The position numbers and the translations under genes were made by a program. This document shows, piece after piece, positions 12,146 to 24,775 of a DNA stretch of 64,000 nt. The notes beneath the pieces were generated by a model. The model was not told the origin of the DNA. It ran no database searches and saw only the letters and a program-made list of their open reading frames with translations. The DNA comes from Chlorocebus sabaeus. Lineage: Eukaryota > Chordata > Mammalia > Primates > Cercopithecidae. The first letter of the stretch is position 1. Every line of letters begins with the position of its first letter. The DNA is taken from positions 18,085,766 through 18,149,765 of the forward strand of contig NC_132915.1 of assembly GCF_047675955.1 (NCBI RefSeq), read 5' to 3'.

Positions 12146-12849
12146 TGGGTGTGGCTAAAGAATGAGAGAGCAGGAGAAAAATCAGCTGCCTCTCTGGGTT
12201 TCTGGCTTGAGAAACTGGGTGGATGATGGTGGCGTTTCCTCAGATAGGAATCACTAAGTGGGCTTGTGGAGGACTATGTCATTTCGGGACCTGTTCAGTT
12301 TAAGTATCTATAAGACATTCAAGGCAAATGAGGACATACAATGGTCTCAGGGGAAGGGTCTGGGGTAGTAAAAAAAAACCCTGAGATTCATCTACTCAGA
12401 GTGAATAAAATGACCTAAATAAAAGGGCAAAGAAAGCAGAGAAGAGGTCAGAGCCATATTGGGAATAATGGCAGGATTTTCCAGGGGCAGAGAAGGGCCC
12501 CTAAAAAATGACCCAACACCAAAAGATATAGAAGTAGACCGGGAGGTCCAGCAAGCCCAGATAAGGGAATAGAGAAGGCAAAGGCTGTAGGCAAAAAGCC
12601 TGGAGACCACCATAACCTCTAGTATGACAACAAGGTCTGATGGTCAGTGATGGTGACCGTGGTGAGAACAAGGAAAGCAGGCAGGTTGCACGTGGAGAAC
12701 TAGTGGATTATGTGGCTTCACTAGATTAGACAACCAGGGGAGTACGGAATCGACTCCAGTGCGTAAAACCTGGATGATATGGTGCTTCCTACCGTTCACT
12801 AAAATAGGGAAATCACAGGCTTGTGTCAAGGTTGGTTTAGGGGACAATT

Positions 12850-15200
12850 ATGGAAAGGCACAGGAAGAATTCAGAATGAAGTGACAAAACATTCTGAAAG
12901 AACACCAAATATTATGAACGATACAGCTGTGCAGTCCCAAATCCTAATGTGACTCTAATTTCTAGTCTAGCTAAACCATGACTTTAATAAGCAAACTCCA
13001 AAATGATTCTGGACTCCATTTCTATAATCATGAAATGGGAAGAATGGCTGCCCCATATCTGGTTAGCAGAAATATTTATGAGGGTAGGCTTACGAATAAA
13101 ATCCCTTAAAGTAAGCAGTTCTGTTTTAAGACAGAATTGAGATTAGATAGTGCTACAAATGGAGTGGCTGTATTGTTAGGTATCGATTCAAGCTTAGGGC
13201 CCTTTCTGTCTCTCAATTAAGAAAGCATCCCTCGCTAATTTATACCACACAGGGGAAGGGCGGCAAGGACCATGAGGCGGCTAGGGAACAGATCTAAAGT
13301 GGGATGAGGATGCCAGACTCACTGGCACAGTGGCAGAAGACACGTGCCACCTCACTGATTGCAAGGAGTGAGCTCACAGGCCTAGCCCCAGAAAATTTGC
13401 TTGTTTTCTACTTTTCTTGCACTTTGACCCAGAAAAGACATTCTCAGTATTTATGTTTTGCTGCTGGTGAAGGATCTCCCTTCCTCTTTTCTTGGTGAGC
13501 AGATAGTTGCCCTAGCTGCAGTGAATTTTATAAATAGTAGTAAAGAATAAAGAATATCATCAGGCAGGGGGAGGGGAGGTAGGCTTAATTTTAAAGCTTC
13601 TCAGACAACAACATGGTCCTGAAATTTAAGACTACAGAATAAAAATTCTTCGTGACGTACAGAAGTATGTTATCTTTGATTAAGTAGATGGTAAAAAATG
13701 AAAACCAAAAATTATCTCAGAGAATTTAGAAGCACTCAGAAGAACTTAAACATGTTTTGCATTAACCAAAGCACAAACTGCAGTGCTTCTTACAGCTTCA
13801 GTAAGAAGCTACTACTTGCGAACCTGTGTTAACTGCCTTGGACTTAACTATGCTACGTACATTCATACCACCTTGAATTTGATTCTTACCTTTAACCTAA
13901 CTTGCCTTTAAATTTACTTTTTTATTTTTTAGGTTACACTTTATGAACTTCCACTTCTGTCTATTCTTAAATTATAAAATAACTTGATACAACTTTTGAC
14001 TGATTAAAGCAGGAAAGTAGCTCGTTCCCAGATTGTTACCGATCAGCAAAAAGATACTGGTTAACTACGTTTGGTTCAATGGAGTTTTTGCTTTGTTTTT
14101 TAAAGATGAAGACATTCTCTATGAAGAAAACAGTGAGTTAATTTTGGCACAAGTAACAAGTACCTTATCTCATTCACCTATCTTTAAGAAATAGTTCACA
14201 GACCTGCACCAGTCCGCAGACCACTCTCTGAGTGTCACTACTCCGAAGCAACGTTCTTCAATCGCAAACTATAATTTCTGACTGCCTTAGACTTTGGGTG
14301 ATAGGTATGTTCCTCCAAGGTAACCAAATTCTCCAACACAGCCCTAAGAAATGGAGCATTCCTTAACCTCTTCCCTGGTTTACTTACAGAACCCAAGTGT
14401 CTACAGTTGCAAAAACTACTTAAGGGTGGGTGAAGGCTCAGAATATCAGTTCTTCAGACACCACCATTCAGGAGTCTTTCCACTCGGCCACGATGCCGGC
14501 CAATGAGAGGCTGAGTTGCAGCAAACAAAAAGAAAGAACCACAAACTATAAATAGTATTTTCTTATTTCTAAAAACAGCTTGCTACGTGATAGGGTTAAA
14601 GTATAGAGTTAAAAAATGTTACAGCTTAAGTATGTTTGAGCTTTGAGTAAGTTGGAGTTGGACTTTTGCTCCCTTAAACTTATGCTTAATAAACTTTCTG
14701 CAAAGAATGTACATGCATGAGAAGAAAAATAAAACAAAATGCACTTCATGATTCTTTTTGCCCATTTACCCCAAAATATTAAGAGGTCAATATGGAGAGG
14801 GTACCCGTTGAAGAGACGAAAGGAGACAATACAAAAGCGTAAGTATCTGTTGAAGTGGAGTGAACTAAGATAAGAAGAAATGAAAACCCTCTTCTCTACA
14901 GCAAATGTAACAACCCACCAGCCACCAGCTAGAGCTGTCAGGCTGTCTAAAGCAAGGTACTATTAAAATGACTTCAATATGAGGTGTTGTTTCAAAGATG
15001 CATGAATCTCCCAAAAAAGAAAAAAAAATGCATGAGTCTGGATGGAGCTTAAGCAATGAGAGGTTCTGCAGATAAGATAATACACTATCAATCTTAACAT
15101 ACTAAATGTGGGATATCACTCAGGCAGCACACAGACTCCCAGGAACTATATAAACTATACCATGGAGATATAATGTAGAAATGGAAGACATTTTGGAGAT
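12850..15200. other. Unassigned intronic DNA
   Basis: No exon or nameable repeat was recognised. Short frames at 13304-13498 and 14865-15056 have no known motif. Confidence 0.4.
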
Positions 15201-15212
15201 GTTTTAGCTCCT

Positions 15213-15374
15213 TGCTACTCAAAATGTGGTCAGTGGACCAGCAGTATCAGTATCACCTGATCTTTCTGTTAGAAATGGAGAGTATCATGCACCAACCCAG
15301 ACCAACAGAAACGGAATCTGATTTCAGCATGATCCCCAGTGATTTGTATGCACATTGAAGTTTGAGCAGCACTG
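15213..15374 (-). mobile_element. MER5A-type DNA element
   Basis: The sequence 'ctactcaaaatgtggtcag' with 'accagcagtatcagtatcac' at the left and 'gcacattgaagtttgagcag' at the right matches the MER5A layout in reverse. A second, opposite-facing copy or fragment follows at about 15382-15480 ('ctggtcctcaaccttgctg'). Confidence 0.65.
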
Positions 15375-15565
15375 CTCTAGTTCACTGGTCCTCAACCTTG
15401 CTGTACATCAAAATCACCTCTGTTGCTTTTAGAAAAATACTGATGCCTAAGACCCAGATTAGGGGGCTGGGAACCAACATGTTATAAAAAGTAAAAATCC
15501 AGTCCTAGACCCTTGTTTTACGGATGAGGAACTGAGACTCAGAAGAGTTAAAAGAAAAGTTAATT

Positions 15566-15882
15566 GGCTGGGTGCAGTGGCTCACACCTGTAATCCCAGC
15601 ACCTTGGGAGGCCGAGGTGGGTGGATCACGAGGTCAGGAGTTCAAGACCAGCTTGGCCAACATAGTGAAACCCTCCCTCTACTAAAAATACAAAAAGTTA
15701 GCCTGGGGGCATGGTGGTGCGTGCCTGTAATCCCAGCTACTTGGGAGGCTAAGGCAGGAGAATCACTTGAACTTGGGAGGTGGAGGTTGCAGTGAGCCAA
15801 GATCACGCCACTGCACTGCAGCTTGGGCAACAGAGTTAGACTTCATCTCAAAAATAGAAAAAAAAAAAAAAAAAAAAAAAAG
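15566..15882 (+). mobile_element. Alu, full length (AluS-like)
   Basis: The element starts 'ggctgggtgcagtggctcac', carries 'gttcaagaccagcttggcc' (AluS-like rather than AluY), and ends in a run of about 25 A. The internal sequence is diverged, so it is older than the copies at 22766 and 27678. Confidence 0.95.
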
Positions 15883-15889
15883 TAAAATA

Positions 15890-17264
15890 ATTTACCAATG
15901 TCACAGGAAGTTACTGGCTGAATTATGGCTAGATTTTTAAAAATATTTAGGGTCATGTTGCCTATAAGAAGTTGAAGAAACTGTAAAGCTACCAATAAGT
16001 CAACAATAATTTTAAAGATCTGGGGTTTCATTTTATCATTAATTTTTTGTGCTATACATTTTATGTATCACCCTTTGAACCTTGACTAGTATTTATTCAT
16101 GGGGGGACATGATCCCCACCAGACACAGCATGTATGATGGAGGCACAGGGATGCCTCTGCCTGCTCAGCAGTTGGAACTGTAGGAACAGCTGTAGGAACA
16201 TGAGTGAGTTTTTCTTTTGCTTTCTAAAATTCATTGAATATTGTTTAATTTTCTTTAACACTATGTTTTTAGCAAAAATACAAAGCACTTCAAAACCATC
16301 TTTTAAAGGCCTCAATCTAACTTAGACTGAAAAGTCCAAGAACAAGGACAGTCACTGTGTTCTGACTGTTTAGAGTTTCCAAGAGTGCAGAACTGATAAT
16401 CAGCACACCAAGAAATAAACTTTTGCCACAAATGCTGACCCTTTTGCTTGCTGATGATTATGTCGTTAGATTCAAATTGCCTATAAATTAGTGCTAGATA
16501 CATGGGTGTGTGGTAGGAGGTGTGGGTGGAATGAAGGAAATTAAAAGCTGTGGTCAGACTTGAAAAAAACATCCCATAAAGCAACGTATGTTTCTGACAG
16601 TTGAAACAGACTGCATGACAGACAGCAAAACCACATTTCGGTTTTTGTTTTTTTTTTGGAATAGATCTGTGGCTTTGTGCCACCAAACAATATTTTGGTT
16701 TACCAAAAATGTACTCTATGGCCTTTTTAATTTCATCTTAACTTTCCTTACTATCACTGCTGTTCTCATTCTACCAAGGGAGCTTAAGACAAGTGTCTAA
16801 AAGGGGTAAAGGTTGAAAATACAGAATATGCCTCACATTAGGGAGAAAAAAGAAGAAAATTAACCACATGCAAATAATTCACATTGACTAAAGCATCTAC
16901 TGTAATTTCAGTGTTCAGCTCATCAGGGACATAGTGAACAATGGGAATAATTATTTCTTTTGAAAGACAGTAGTTGCCCAAGACAATTATTGACTCAGCC
17001 TTATGTCTACATGAAATTTCTCAACTTAAAAAGGATACACAATCACTGATACCCAGAGTCACTGGCCAAGTCATACAAGAAATAAAAAATAGAAGGAAGA
17101 ATGACTGCAGCAAAGAGTTTCAATGATAAACGAATAATTTTGAGGATTCTGTACATACTTCTAAAGTTAAAAATCCTTTACAGATGAAAAAGTTAAAAAT
17201 CAATTGAATTTACAAATTCCATTATGTCTACATAAAGGTAATGGCAGTAACCGAGCAAAATGAC
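15890..17264. other. Unassigned intronic DNA
   Basis: No exon or nameable repeat was seen. The 124-codon frame on the minus strand at 16312-16686 has no domain that I recognise and lacks splice-site support. Confidence 0.4.
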
Positions 17265-17281
17265 AGAAACTCTCTATTTCT

Positions 17282-17593
17282 GGCTGGGCGCAGTGGCTCA
17301 CCCCTGTGATCCCAGCACTTTGGGAGGCTGAGGTGGGTCTTGAGCTCAGAAGTTTGAGATTAGCCTGGGTAACATGGCAAAACACAGTCTCTACCAAAAA
17401 ATACAAAATTTAGCCGGGTGTGGTGATGAGCACCTTTAGTCCCAGCTACTCAGGAGGCTGAAGTGGGAGGATCACCTGAGCCCAGGACGTTGAGGCTGCA
17501 GTGAGCCATGATCATACCACTGCACTCCAGCCTGGGCATCAGAGCGAGACCCCACCTCAGGAAAAAAAAAAAAAAAAAGAAGAAGAAGAAGAA
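17282..17593 (+). mobile_element. Alu, full length with (GAA)n tail
   Basis: The element starts 'ggctgggcgcagtggctcac' and ends in an A-run followed by GAA repeats. The flanks share 'agaaactctct' (17265-17275 and from 17594), a probable target-site duplication with a small indel on one side. Confidence 0.93.
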
Positions 17594-18289
17594 GAAACTC
17601 TCTTCTATACTCCTACAAAGGTCAAATAGTTCAACCAAGGCACATGCCCATAAAACACATGAGGTTCTTGGAAGGATTATAAATTTGGCAGGAGAGATGA
17701 AAGTAAGGAGATGATATGAAAGCAAAAGAAGCAACAAACTCATTCATTCCCTCCTCTTCCTTCTTTCACTCCCTCCTTCCTAGGCACCATACCTGGCAGC
17801 ATTATCAACACCAAGTTCTCCCCTTCTAAAGTATCTTTTTTTTTAATCAATGAATGGTACCATGACTCTGTCCCTCTGCAGACATCAATGTCTTAGGGCC
17901 TTTCTCCTATGCATTTCCATACTCTTCATCCAATGAAATGCAAGGTCATAGGGATTCCTCCTTTCCAGTTCTACTTCCCTAGTTCAGACTTCACCTCCTC
18001 CACCCTGTCCCTCTTCAGTCACGCCCCTCTCCACTCAAAGCCTTTCAACAACGTTCACTGACATTTGCTCTCAGGCCTCATGCTAGCTGTTGAGTAAATT
18101 AGCAAGACAGATATGGTCCCTTGACCAACTAACTGATTAATCTTTCCTTTCCTTTTTTTTTATAGCCCAAGCACTACCACCAGCATTCAAGGCCTTCTAC
18201 GACACATCCCAAACCTATCTTCCCAATTATTCTCTCCTCTACCACTCAAGAAAGCTGGAAACGCTAAACACAGACTGAATATGCACAGC

Positions 18290-18625
18290 AGTTTCCAGTC
18301 CCTGTGGCTTCCACTTGGAAGCCTACCCTTTCCTTTCATCCTGCCTAAGTGCTCCCTGTCCTCTGAGGTCTCATTAAAATGTGCCCACCTCCTCTGTAAC
18401 AGCATCTTTAATCACTCAGGAGTCAGAAAGACCCCCTTCTCTTCCACCTATGTCACAACTGTGTATCCACTGCACTGCTTTGCATTGTTTACAGTGGTCC
18501 AAATGACAGAAAAAGACTAGATTCTCACGGAGGCAAGCCTTCTATCTTTCCTAACCTGCTAGCCCTCAAAGCAACCTGTACACACTATGAGGTTAATTAA
18601 CATTTGCTGGATGAAAGAATGAAAG
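18290..18625 (+). mobile_element. L2 LINE 3' end
   Basis: The sequence follows the diverged L2 3' pattern and ends 'taacatttgctggatgaaagaatg' at about 18600-18623, as L2 ends do ('aataaatgtttgttgaatgaatg'). The left edge is uncertain. Confidence 0.6.
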
Positions 18626-20444
18626 CCTTTGCATTCCCTCTGAGGTGACCAGGACTACTGGCTCTTGGCAAGTAACCCTCCCAATGAAAGAATAAAACAA
18701 TCTCATGAAGATTAAGTTATTTTTCATGTTTAAGTATTTAGGTTATAATCTTCTTAAATTTTATAATAAATCCAATTCCAGGTATTTCAATTTGAGCAGC
18801 TAAATATTTCAGTTTAGAAAGTTAATTTGCAGGGTGAGCCTCAAACAGAAAGAAAGTGGCAAAAAAAGTATGACTCAAAATGTAAAATCCAGTATCTAAG
18901 AAAGTGGGATTTGTAAATCTAATCTGGGAAGAAGGCATAAATGCCACCTCACAAGTGTGCATCCTAAACTGATGCAAAATAACCTAAAACTTATTGCTTA
19001 GATTATAAGAGAACCCTCCTATCAGCTCTGCTTACATCTAAAGCAGGTCTTTACTATGAGCCTCCTAGGCTAGCCATATGGAGCCTTTGGAAATGAGCTC
19101 CCATATTACAAAAGGAAAGTTTTTGTATACAATGTACTTTGCCTGCCGCAGCCTCTCCTAAATCCGACACCTCTGAAATGTAAGAAGACTTACAAGCAAG
19201 TAGGTTGCCAAAGGTTTACCTCCCCATTCCCAGAACCTAGAGAAGGGTGGAAGTTTAAGAAGCACACATTGGAATTTGGGGGACACAATTTCTCCCTTAA
19301 GAAGCCCAAACAAGCGTTTTGTCTTCCTCCAGCTCACCCAAAAAATGTTCAAGCAAATAAGCAACTATGGAACTGCTCTTGTTTTTTACTAGCCACTTTA
19401 GGTTGACTATATTTTGTGGGGGTTAACCAAGGTAGATATACTTAGAGGTAAAACCACATTCCCAAACAGTTCTCTGTTCCCCCAAAAATCAAAAGCCTTT
19501 AAAACAGTCACCTACATTCATAGCACAGCATAGTGGAATTTGTGGGGGGAAAAGAAGTCCAAGTAAAAGAGGTTCACTGATCAGTGCCCACACATTCAAA
19601 AATAAAAACGAACCCATGTTGTGGACTCACGCTACTTAAAAAACTCAAGGTTCCATTTTGTGTATTACGGTGTGATCAGGACATGACAAAGACAAGTATA
19701 ACGTACTTTGCCCTGAAGAAAAAGAGCAGAAGGGCTATTTTGCAGTAAGACCTGCCCTAATCCTCAGTTGGGTAGGATGAAGCCAGAAATGTCATGCTGA
19801 ATTCTCAGGTGGCCCGGTCTATCATACACATCTTGGTACCAACCAGACTGGTGTCCCAGGAACACGGTTGAAATGACTGAGAATGCCCGGCATGGACAGA
19901 GGAAGGCTAACAAAGGGCAACACTTCTGAAAAACCTAGACAAGGAGTAAGACTAATTCTAGCCACCTCAATGGGGAGACACGACCAATGGGCCTCACATA
20001 AAAAAAATTTCTGCCAATCCAATACCTCCACTGAAAATGTCTCCTGCCTTGCACGGTAGTAGCACCACAAAGATCTGGATGTTTTCGGTGGAAATCAAGC
20101 TGATTTCCAATGAGAAGCTGAACTTAAGTATGAAAAGTCCCTCCCACCTAAGTTTATCACGGTCCCTTCTTTAGGAAAAGGAAGATTACAAAGGGTCATG
20201 TAATATCTCCATTCGGAACTTAACTACCACCAACCCCACTCTGCTTACCAGCATGGGAAAGGGAGGAAAAAACCGGAAAAGGTAAGTACGGTTTGAAGGA
20301 TTCTCTCAAACCGACTTGACTAGAGAAGCCAGACAATGCTCATACTTGGCCCTTCTCTACTCAGAGGTCACTATGCCCCCAACCTGTAACTCTCCAGGCC
20401 ATAAAAAGGCAACATAATTTAATAATATTTTCTTCTCTCTGGAG
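18626..20444. other. Unassigned intronic DNA
   Basis: I saw nothing I can name here. The frames at 19158-19364 and 19822-20070 on the minus strand have no recognisable motif or splice context. Confidence 0.4.
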
Positions 20445-20651
20445 CAGAGTTTCTGAGTGTTGGCGCTACTGAGATTCTAGGCCAGCTAAGTCTTTGTTGT
20501 AGAGGGCTGTCCTGTACAGGGAGATGTTCAGCAGCATCCCAGACTCTACCCACTAGATGCCAGTAGCACCTCCAAGTTGTGACAACCGCAAATATCATCA
20601 CATTGCCAGATGTCCTCTGAGGAAAGGAACTGCTCCAGTTTGCAACCACTG
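20445..20651 (-). mobile_element. MER20 (hAT-Charlie, non-autonomous)
   Basis: In reverse orientation the element contains 'actagatgccagtagcacc', 'cacattgccagatgtcctc' and 'tgcaaccactg', which match MER20. The length of about 207 is close to the family's roughly 219. Left and right 8-base flanks (ctctggag and ctctagca) are a weak possible duplication. The overlapping 133-codon frame is a chance reading of the repeat. Confidence 0.8.
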
Positions 20652-21151
20652 CTCTAGCACAGTACCTTCCGAACTCTGTTGTTTGGGTTCCAGTTTCCTC
20701 ATTGAACCAGTAAGGGCTACAGATTCTGCCCCCACAAGAAAGGTACACAATTATGCATATAAATTCCAGAACTATATAGAACCTTTCAAACCCAGCCAAA
20801 AACCTCCATCTCTCCTCCACCCCAGGCAGGCACTCAAAAGTTTACAGTTCCCTGAACATTCCCGTGTGACATGTGGTTATAAAAGAAGGTGCCATGCCTG
20901 TTTTAGAAATCTCACAGTCAGAGGTACAAAAATATCTAGAGGCCTGTGGTTATCCAGCTAGGGACAAACGGTAGAATCTGTGACAAAAGACAAACCAATG
21001 AATGAGTCCACTAATCTAGTGTGTTAATTTGCAAAATAAAAAATAAAACAAAATACCCAAATGAGAACAGCTATTATTTTTAACATTTAAGCTCACTGTG
21101 TACAGAACACAGCAGCAAACGATTTGCTTTTTCATTTAAAAAACAAGGATA

Positions 21152-21431
21152 GTCCGGGTGCAGTGGCTCACACCTGTCATCCCAGCACATTGCGAGGCCG
21201 AGGTGGGCAGGATCACAAGGTCAACAGATCAAGACCATCCTGGCCAACATGGTGAAATCCCGTCTCTACTAAAAATAGAAAATTAGCTGGGCATGGTGGT
21301 GCATGCCTGTAATCCCAGCTACTCGGGAAGCTGAGGCAGGAGAATCGCTTGAACCCAGGAGGTGGAGGTTGCAGTGATCTGAGATCGTGCCACCACACTC
21401 CAGTCTGGTAACAGGGTGAGACTCCGTCTCA

Positions 21432-21462
<31 letters not shown>

Positions 21463-21466
21463 CACC
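21152..21466 (+). mobile_element. Alu, full length with (CAAAA)n tail
   Basis: The element starts 'gtccgggtgcagtggctcac' and ends 'ccgtctc' plus a CAAAA-repeat tail. A perfect 9-base duplication, acaaggata, lies at 21143-21151 and 21467-21475. Confidence 0.95.
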
Positions 21467-21529
21467 ACAAGGATAAACAAACAAAAAAGTTTACCGTAGT
21501 CACTTATGAGGCATTTATTGCCAGTGGTT

Positions 21530-21788
21530 CAGAACCAGAATGTAGGCTCTCAAGCCAGAATGCCTGGCCTTGACACCCCTACTCTATAACCTACCAGCTA
21601 TATAACCCTGGGCATATTTCTCAGCTTCTCTTTACCTTAGTTTCCTCATACACAATAAGGATAATCAGATCTCTTCCTCAAAAGATTACAAATTAAACAA
21701 ATTAATACATCTGAAGCATTTAGTGCTTTACCTGGTATCCAGTGGGCACTCGATAAATTTAACTGCTCTTATTATCACTAACACTTGC
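21530..21788 (+). mobile_element. MIR SINE, nearly full length
   Basis: The MIR order is clear: 'ctctcaagccagaatgcctgg', then 'taccagctatataaccctggg', 'accttagtttcctcatac', and an end near 'gggcactcgataaattt'. It is about 260 bp, the expected full length. Confidence 0.85.
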
Positions 21789-22511
21789 CCAAGACATACA
21801 TATGAAAAATCTGTTAACTATATGTAGTTACTGATGTGCTCTTAGCCTATAGAAGGACCGGTAAGATGCAGCTACAACTGCGAAAAAAGCAACACCGCAG
21901 ATGGTTCTAGGCTGTGAAACACCGGCAATATTAGGATTATTTTAGCTGTCCACACAACAGCCTAACACTGCTCAAAGCGAGATTCTACAAAAATACAAAA
22001 ACAAAAACAAAAAAAAAAATGTGGCTGTATTTCCTCTTAGAAAAAATATCTTAAAACTTCACTTACTAAAATGGCATGCCTACAGTACCAAGCAATGAAA
22101 GTAGGGAGGAATTTTATTTTTAAGCTGGTCATTTAAACATCATATGATGTTAAGAGTTGAAAGATATCTTAGAAATAAATCATCTGGCAAAGCATGAATC
22201 CAATTCTCAATTTTAAAAATGCCAATCAGCAGCTCAAGGACCTGTAGTAGACTGAGATAAGAACTCCCACTCTCTGATTGCCTATCTAGGCCTTTTTTGC
22301 TCATCATAGAGCCAGGCCCTCCCTAAGAGCTCAGATACAAGGAAAGCTTATATAAAGGTGACTGATACTCAGAATATGTGATGCCACATGAAATGTAATA
22401 AAATGAAAAAAATTAAACCATTCCTTTAGCTGTTCCATCATTCATTCACTCATTTCTTCTATTATATTCCAGGCATTGTTTTAGGGGCTAGTGGTACAGC
22501 AGTGAACAAAA

Positions 22512-23140
22512 CATATTCTTCTGTATACAAAAATATAGTCAGAATGAATGAGGTATAGTGTTTGATAGCACAACAGAGTGACTAGAGTCAATAATTTATT
22601 GTACATTTAAAAGTAACTAAAAGAGTATAACTGGAAAGTTTCTAACACCACAAAAAAGGATAAATGCTTGAGTTGATGGATAGTCCAGTTACCCGAATGT
22701 GATTATTATGCATTGTATGCCTGTATCAAAATAGTTCATTTACCCCATAAATACATACACCTGCTGGCCGGGCGCGGTGGCTCAAGCCTGTAATCCCAGC
22801 ACTTTGGGAGGCCGAGACGGGCGGATCACGAGGTCAGGAGATCGAGACCATCCTGGCTAACACGGTGAAACCCCGTCTCTACTAAAAAATACAAAAAACT
22901 AGCCGGGCGAGGTGGCGGGCGTCTGTAGTCCCAGCTACTTGGGAGGCTAAGGCAGGAGAATGGCGTGAACCCGGGAGGCGGAGCTTGCTGTGAGCCGAGA
23001 TCCGGCCACTGCACTCCAGCCTGGGCGACAGAGCGAGACTCCGTCTCAAAAAAAAGAATTAAAAAAAAAAAAAAAAAAAAAAAATACATACACCTGCTAT
23101 ATACTCATTAAAAATTAAAAATAAATTTTTTTTTTAAAAC
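22512..23140 (+). mobile_element. L1MA-type LINE 3' end, split by a young Alu
   Basis: The 3' UTR pattern 'gtgtttgatagcacaac', 'caataatttattgtacat', 'gcattgtatgcctgtatc' and 'ccccataaatacatacacc' is that of a medium-old L1 (L1MA/L1MB type). The copy is interrupted at 22766-23083 by an AluYR and resumes with 'tatatactcattaaaaatt'. Confidence 0.8.
22766..23083 (+). mobile_element. Young AluY, Old World monkey (AluYR-like) type
   Basis: A nearly undiverged Alu. It carries 'gctcaagcctg', 'gggcgaggtggcggg' and 'gatccggccactgc', variants that I associate with cercopithecoid AluYR subfamilies. It has a long A tail. A perfect target-site duplication of at least 15 bases, ATACATACACCTGCT, lies at 22751-22765 and 23084-23098. 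The low divergence and intact duplication mean a recent insertion. Confidence 0.95.
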
Positions 23141-23558
23141 CAAAACCACATTCTTCCTTTTTGGAACTACACTTTAATGAAGGAACCTGATCTCTACTGT
23201 GTCTTTGATTTATAAACTCAAAAAGGCCAAGATTAAACATTTCTCCTTTCTATTTATGACTAAGACATTTACTTACAATGAATTTATCTTCCCGAAGGAA
23301 AGGATCCCTGATGGGACAAAGCAAGAAAGTCCTGAGGATTTGAGATGTCAAGCTCACTGCAAGTCACAGTTTACAGACACGCTTTATTTCAAGCAAGAGA
23401 AACTGACATCTACATTAGATTCTGGAAGAGTAACCCCCAGAGTTAATTACACAACAGGTAATAAACTACTACATAGCCCCTTTGCACATCTTTGGAAGAA
23501 AATTATTGGATCACATTATAATTCATACAATTTCATAAGTCATACAATTAAATTTTCT

Positions 23559-23852
23559 TTTTTTTTTTCTTTTTGTGACGGAGTCTTGCTCTGTCGCCAG
23601 GCTGGAGTGCAGTGGTGCAATCTCAGCTCACTGCAACCTCTGACTCCCTGGTTCAAGTGATTCTCCTGCCTCAGCCCCCAGAGTAGCTAGGATTACAGTC
23701 ATGCGCCACCACACCCAGTTAATTTTTGTATTTTTAGTAGAGGCAGGGTTTCACCATGTTGGTCAGGATGGTCTCTATCTCCTCACATCATGATCCACCC
23801 ACCTCAGCCTCCAAAAGTGTTGGGATTACAGGCGCGAGCCACGCACCCGGCG
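23559..23852 (-). mobile_element. Alu, full length
   Basis: A T-run followed by 'gtgacggagtcttgctctgtc' leads through both monomers to 'cgcacccggc'. The flanks taaattttct (23549-23558) and taagttttct (23853-23862) form a duplication with one mismatch. The CDS-like frame at 23199-23660 runs into this Alu and is not supported as a gene. Confidence 0.93.
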
Positions 23853-24354
23853 TAAGTTTTCTAATATATGCCAAAGGAAAAGTACAAAAATAATCACTTT
23901 AAAGATTTTATTTTATATATACTTTTATATTACATGTTTTATGAAAATTGCTCTACTTCAGTGTCAACATTACTTTAGCGTGAACGCTGGCCATAAGAGA
24001 ATCAATGAATTGTAAACCACCTACTAATTAAGTGTAGAACTTTGTCATCTAACATCTGCATCTCACTGTGTTCATGCACAGGATGGGAGAAATGCTTTAT
24101 TATTGGGTTTTACATGAAAAAAAATGGATGAGAAAGTACCTTATAAAAAATAAAGTATTAATATTATATAAATATACATTTCTACCCTAGGCCCGTTAGG
24201 TAATTCTGGATTTTAAAAATTCTGAAAGTGCTAAAAGAGAGTTTCTAAGACCAAAAAAAAAAAAAAAGTCTCAATTTCTGTTCACTGGGTCACAGCAACA
24301 AACCAAACCGAAATGGTCATTTTAACCAAAAAAGTTAAAAGAGATCTGGCGTTC

Positions 24355-24475
24355 ATTTACACCCTAATTTAAAGCTGAGAAAAGTGTGGCCCTTAAAGGT
24401 ATGGTACTCAGCAATATCACAAAGCTGGTTACTAGCAAGGCCAGAACTAGAATCTGAGGCTCCGGAATCAGTCAA
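24355..24475 (-). mobile_element. MIR SINE fragment
   Basis: The reverse MIR core 'aaagctgagaaaagtgtgg' with 'aatatcacaaagctggtta' and 'gccagaactagaatctgagg' is visible. The edges are approximate. Confidence 0.65.
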
Positions 24476-24574
24476 GCATTTGGGGAGAGGAGTAAAGCGG
24501 ATGGTGGAGTATTCCAAACATATCAACTGGAATAAGGCAGAAATATCTATCATACTAGCATTCTGACCTTGAGT

Positions 24575-24775
24575 CAAACCCAAGATCTATTTTACCGGCT
24601 AGCTGATTTCAAGCAAGCTATTTAAGCTCTGTGTCTCAGCCCCCGCATACGTAAAATGCAAATACTACTACTACTATAATCTCATAAGATGGTTGTAAGA
24701 ATAAGTGAAATACTATCGACACGATAAGCAATCTAAAATTGCTTATTGTTATGATTACTATTCTTTCAACAACAT
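24575..24775 (+). mobile_element. MIR SINE
   Basis: The forward MIR pattern is 'gctgatttcaagcaagc', 'tgtgtctcagcccccgcatac', 'gtaaaatgcaaatac' and 'ataagatggttgtaagaat'. It lies directly next to another MIR of opposite orientation. Confidence 0.7.

Larger units (their letters stand above)
9795..12640 (+). repeat. Scattered pieces of one ancient mammalian repeat (family not named)
   Basis: Several blocks in the same orientation look like consecutive parts of one old repeat. At about 9798 is 'ttcaacaaatacttattaaata'-type sequence followed by 'ggtgaacaagacaag'. At about 10627 is 'gtcctgaatgccactctaag', at about 11559 'agttaggaggctattgca', and at about 12198 'gtttctggcttgagaaactggg'. Later insertions interrupt it: MER5A-like at 10395-10545, an Alu at 11591 and a MIR at about 11950. 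I know this as a common old interspersed repeat but cannot name the family with confidence. Edges are approximate. Confidence 0.5.

Noticed and set aside
20419..20961. Overlapping frames of 133 and 134 codons on both strands
   Set aside because: They read through a MER20 and unique flank. Neither has a domain, and each is the shadow of the other.
23199..23660. 153-codon plus-strand frame
   Set aside because: Its end lies in a reversed Alu and the first part has no known domain or splice signals.
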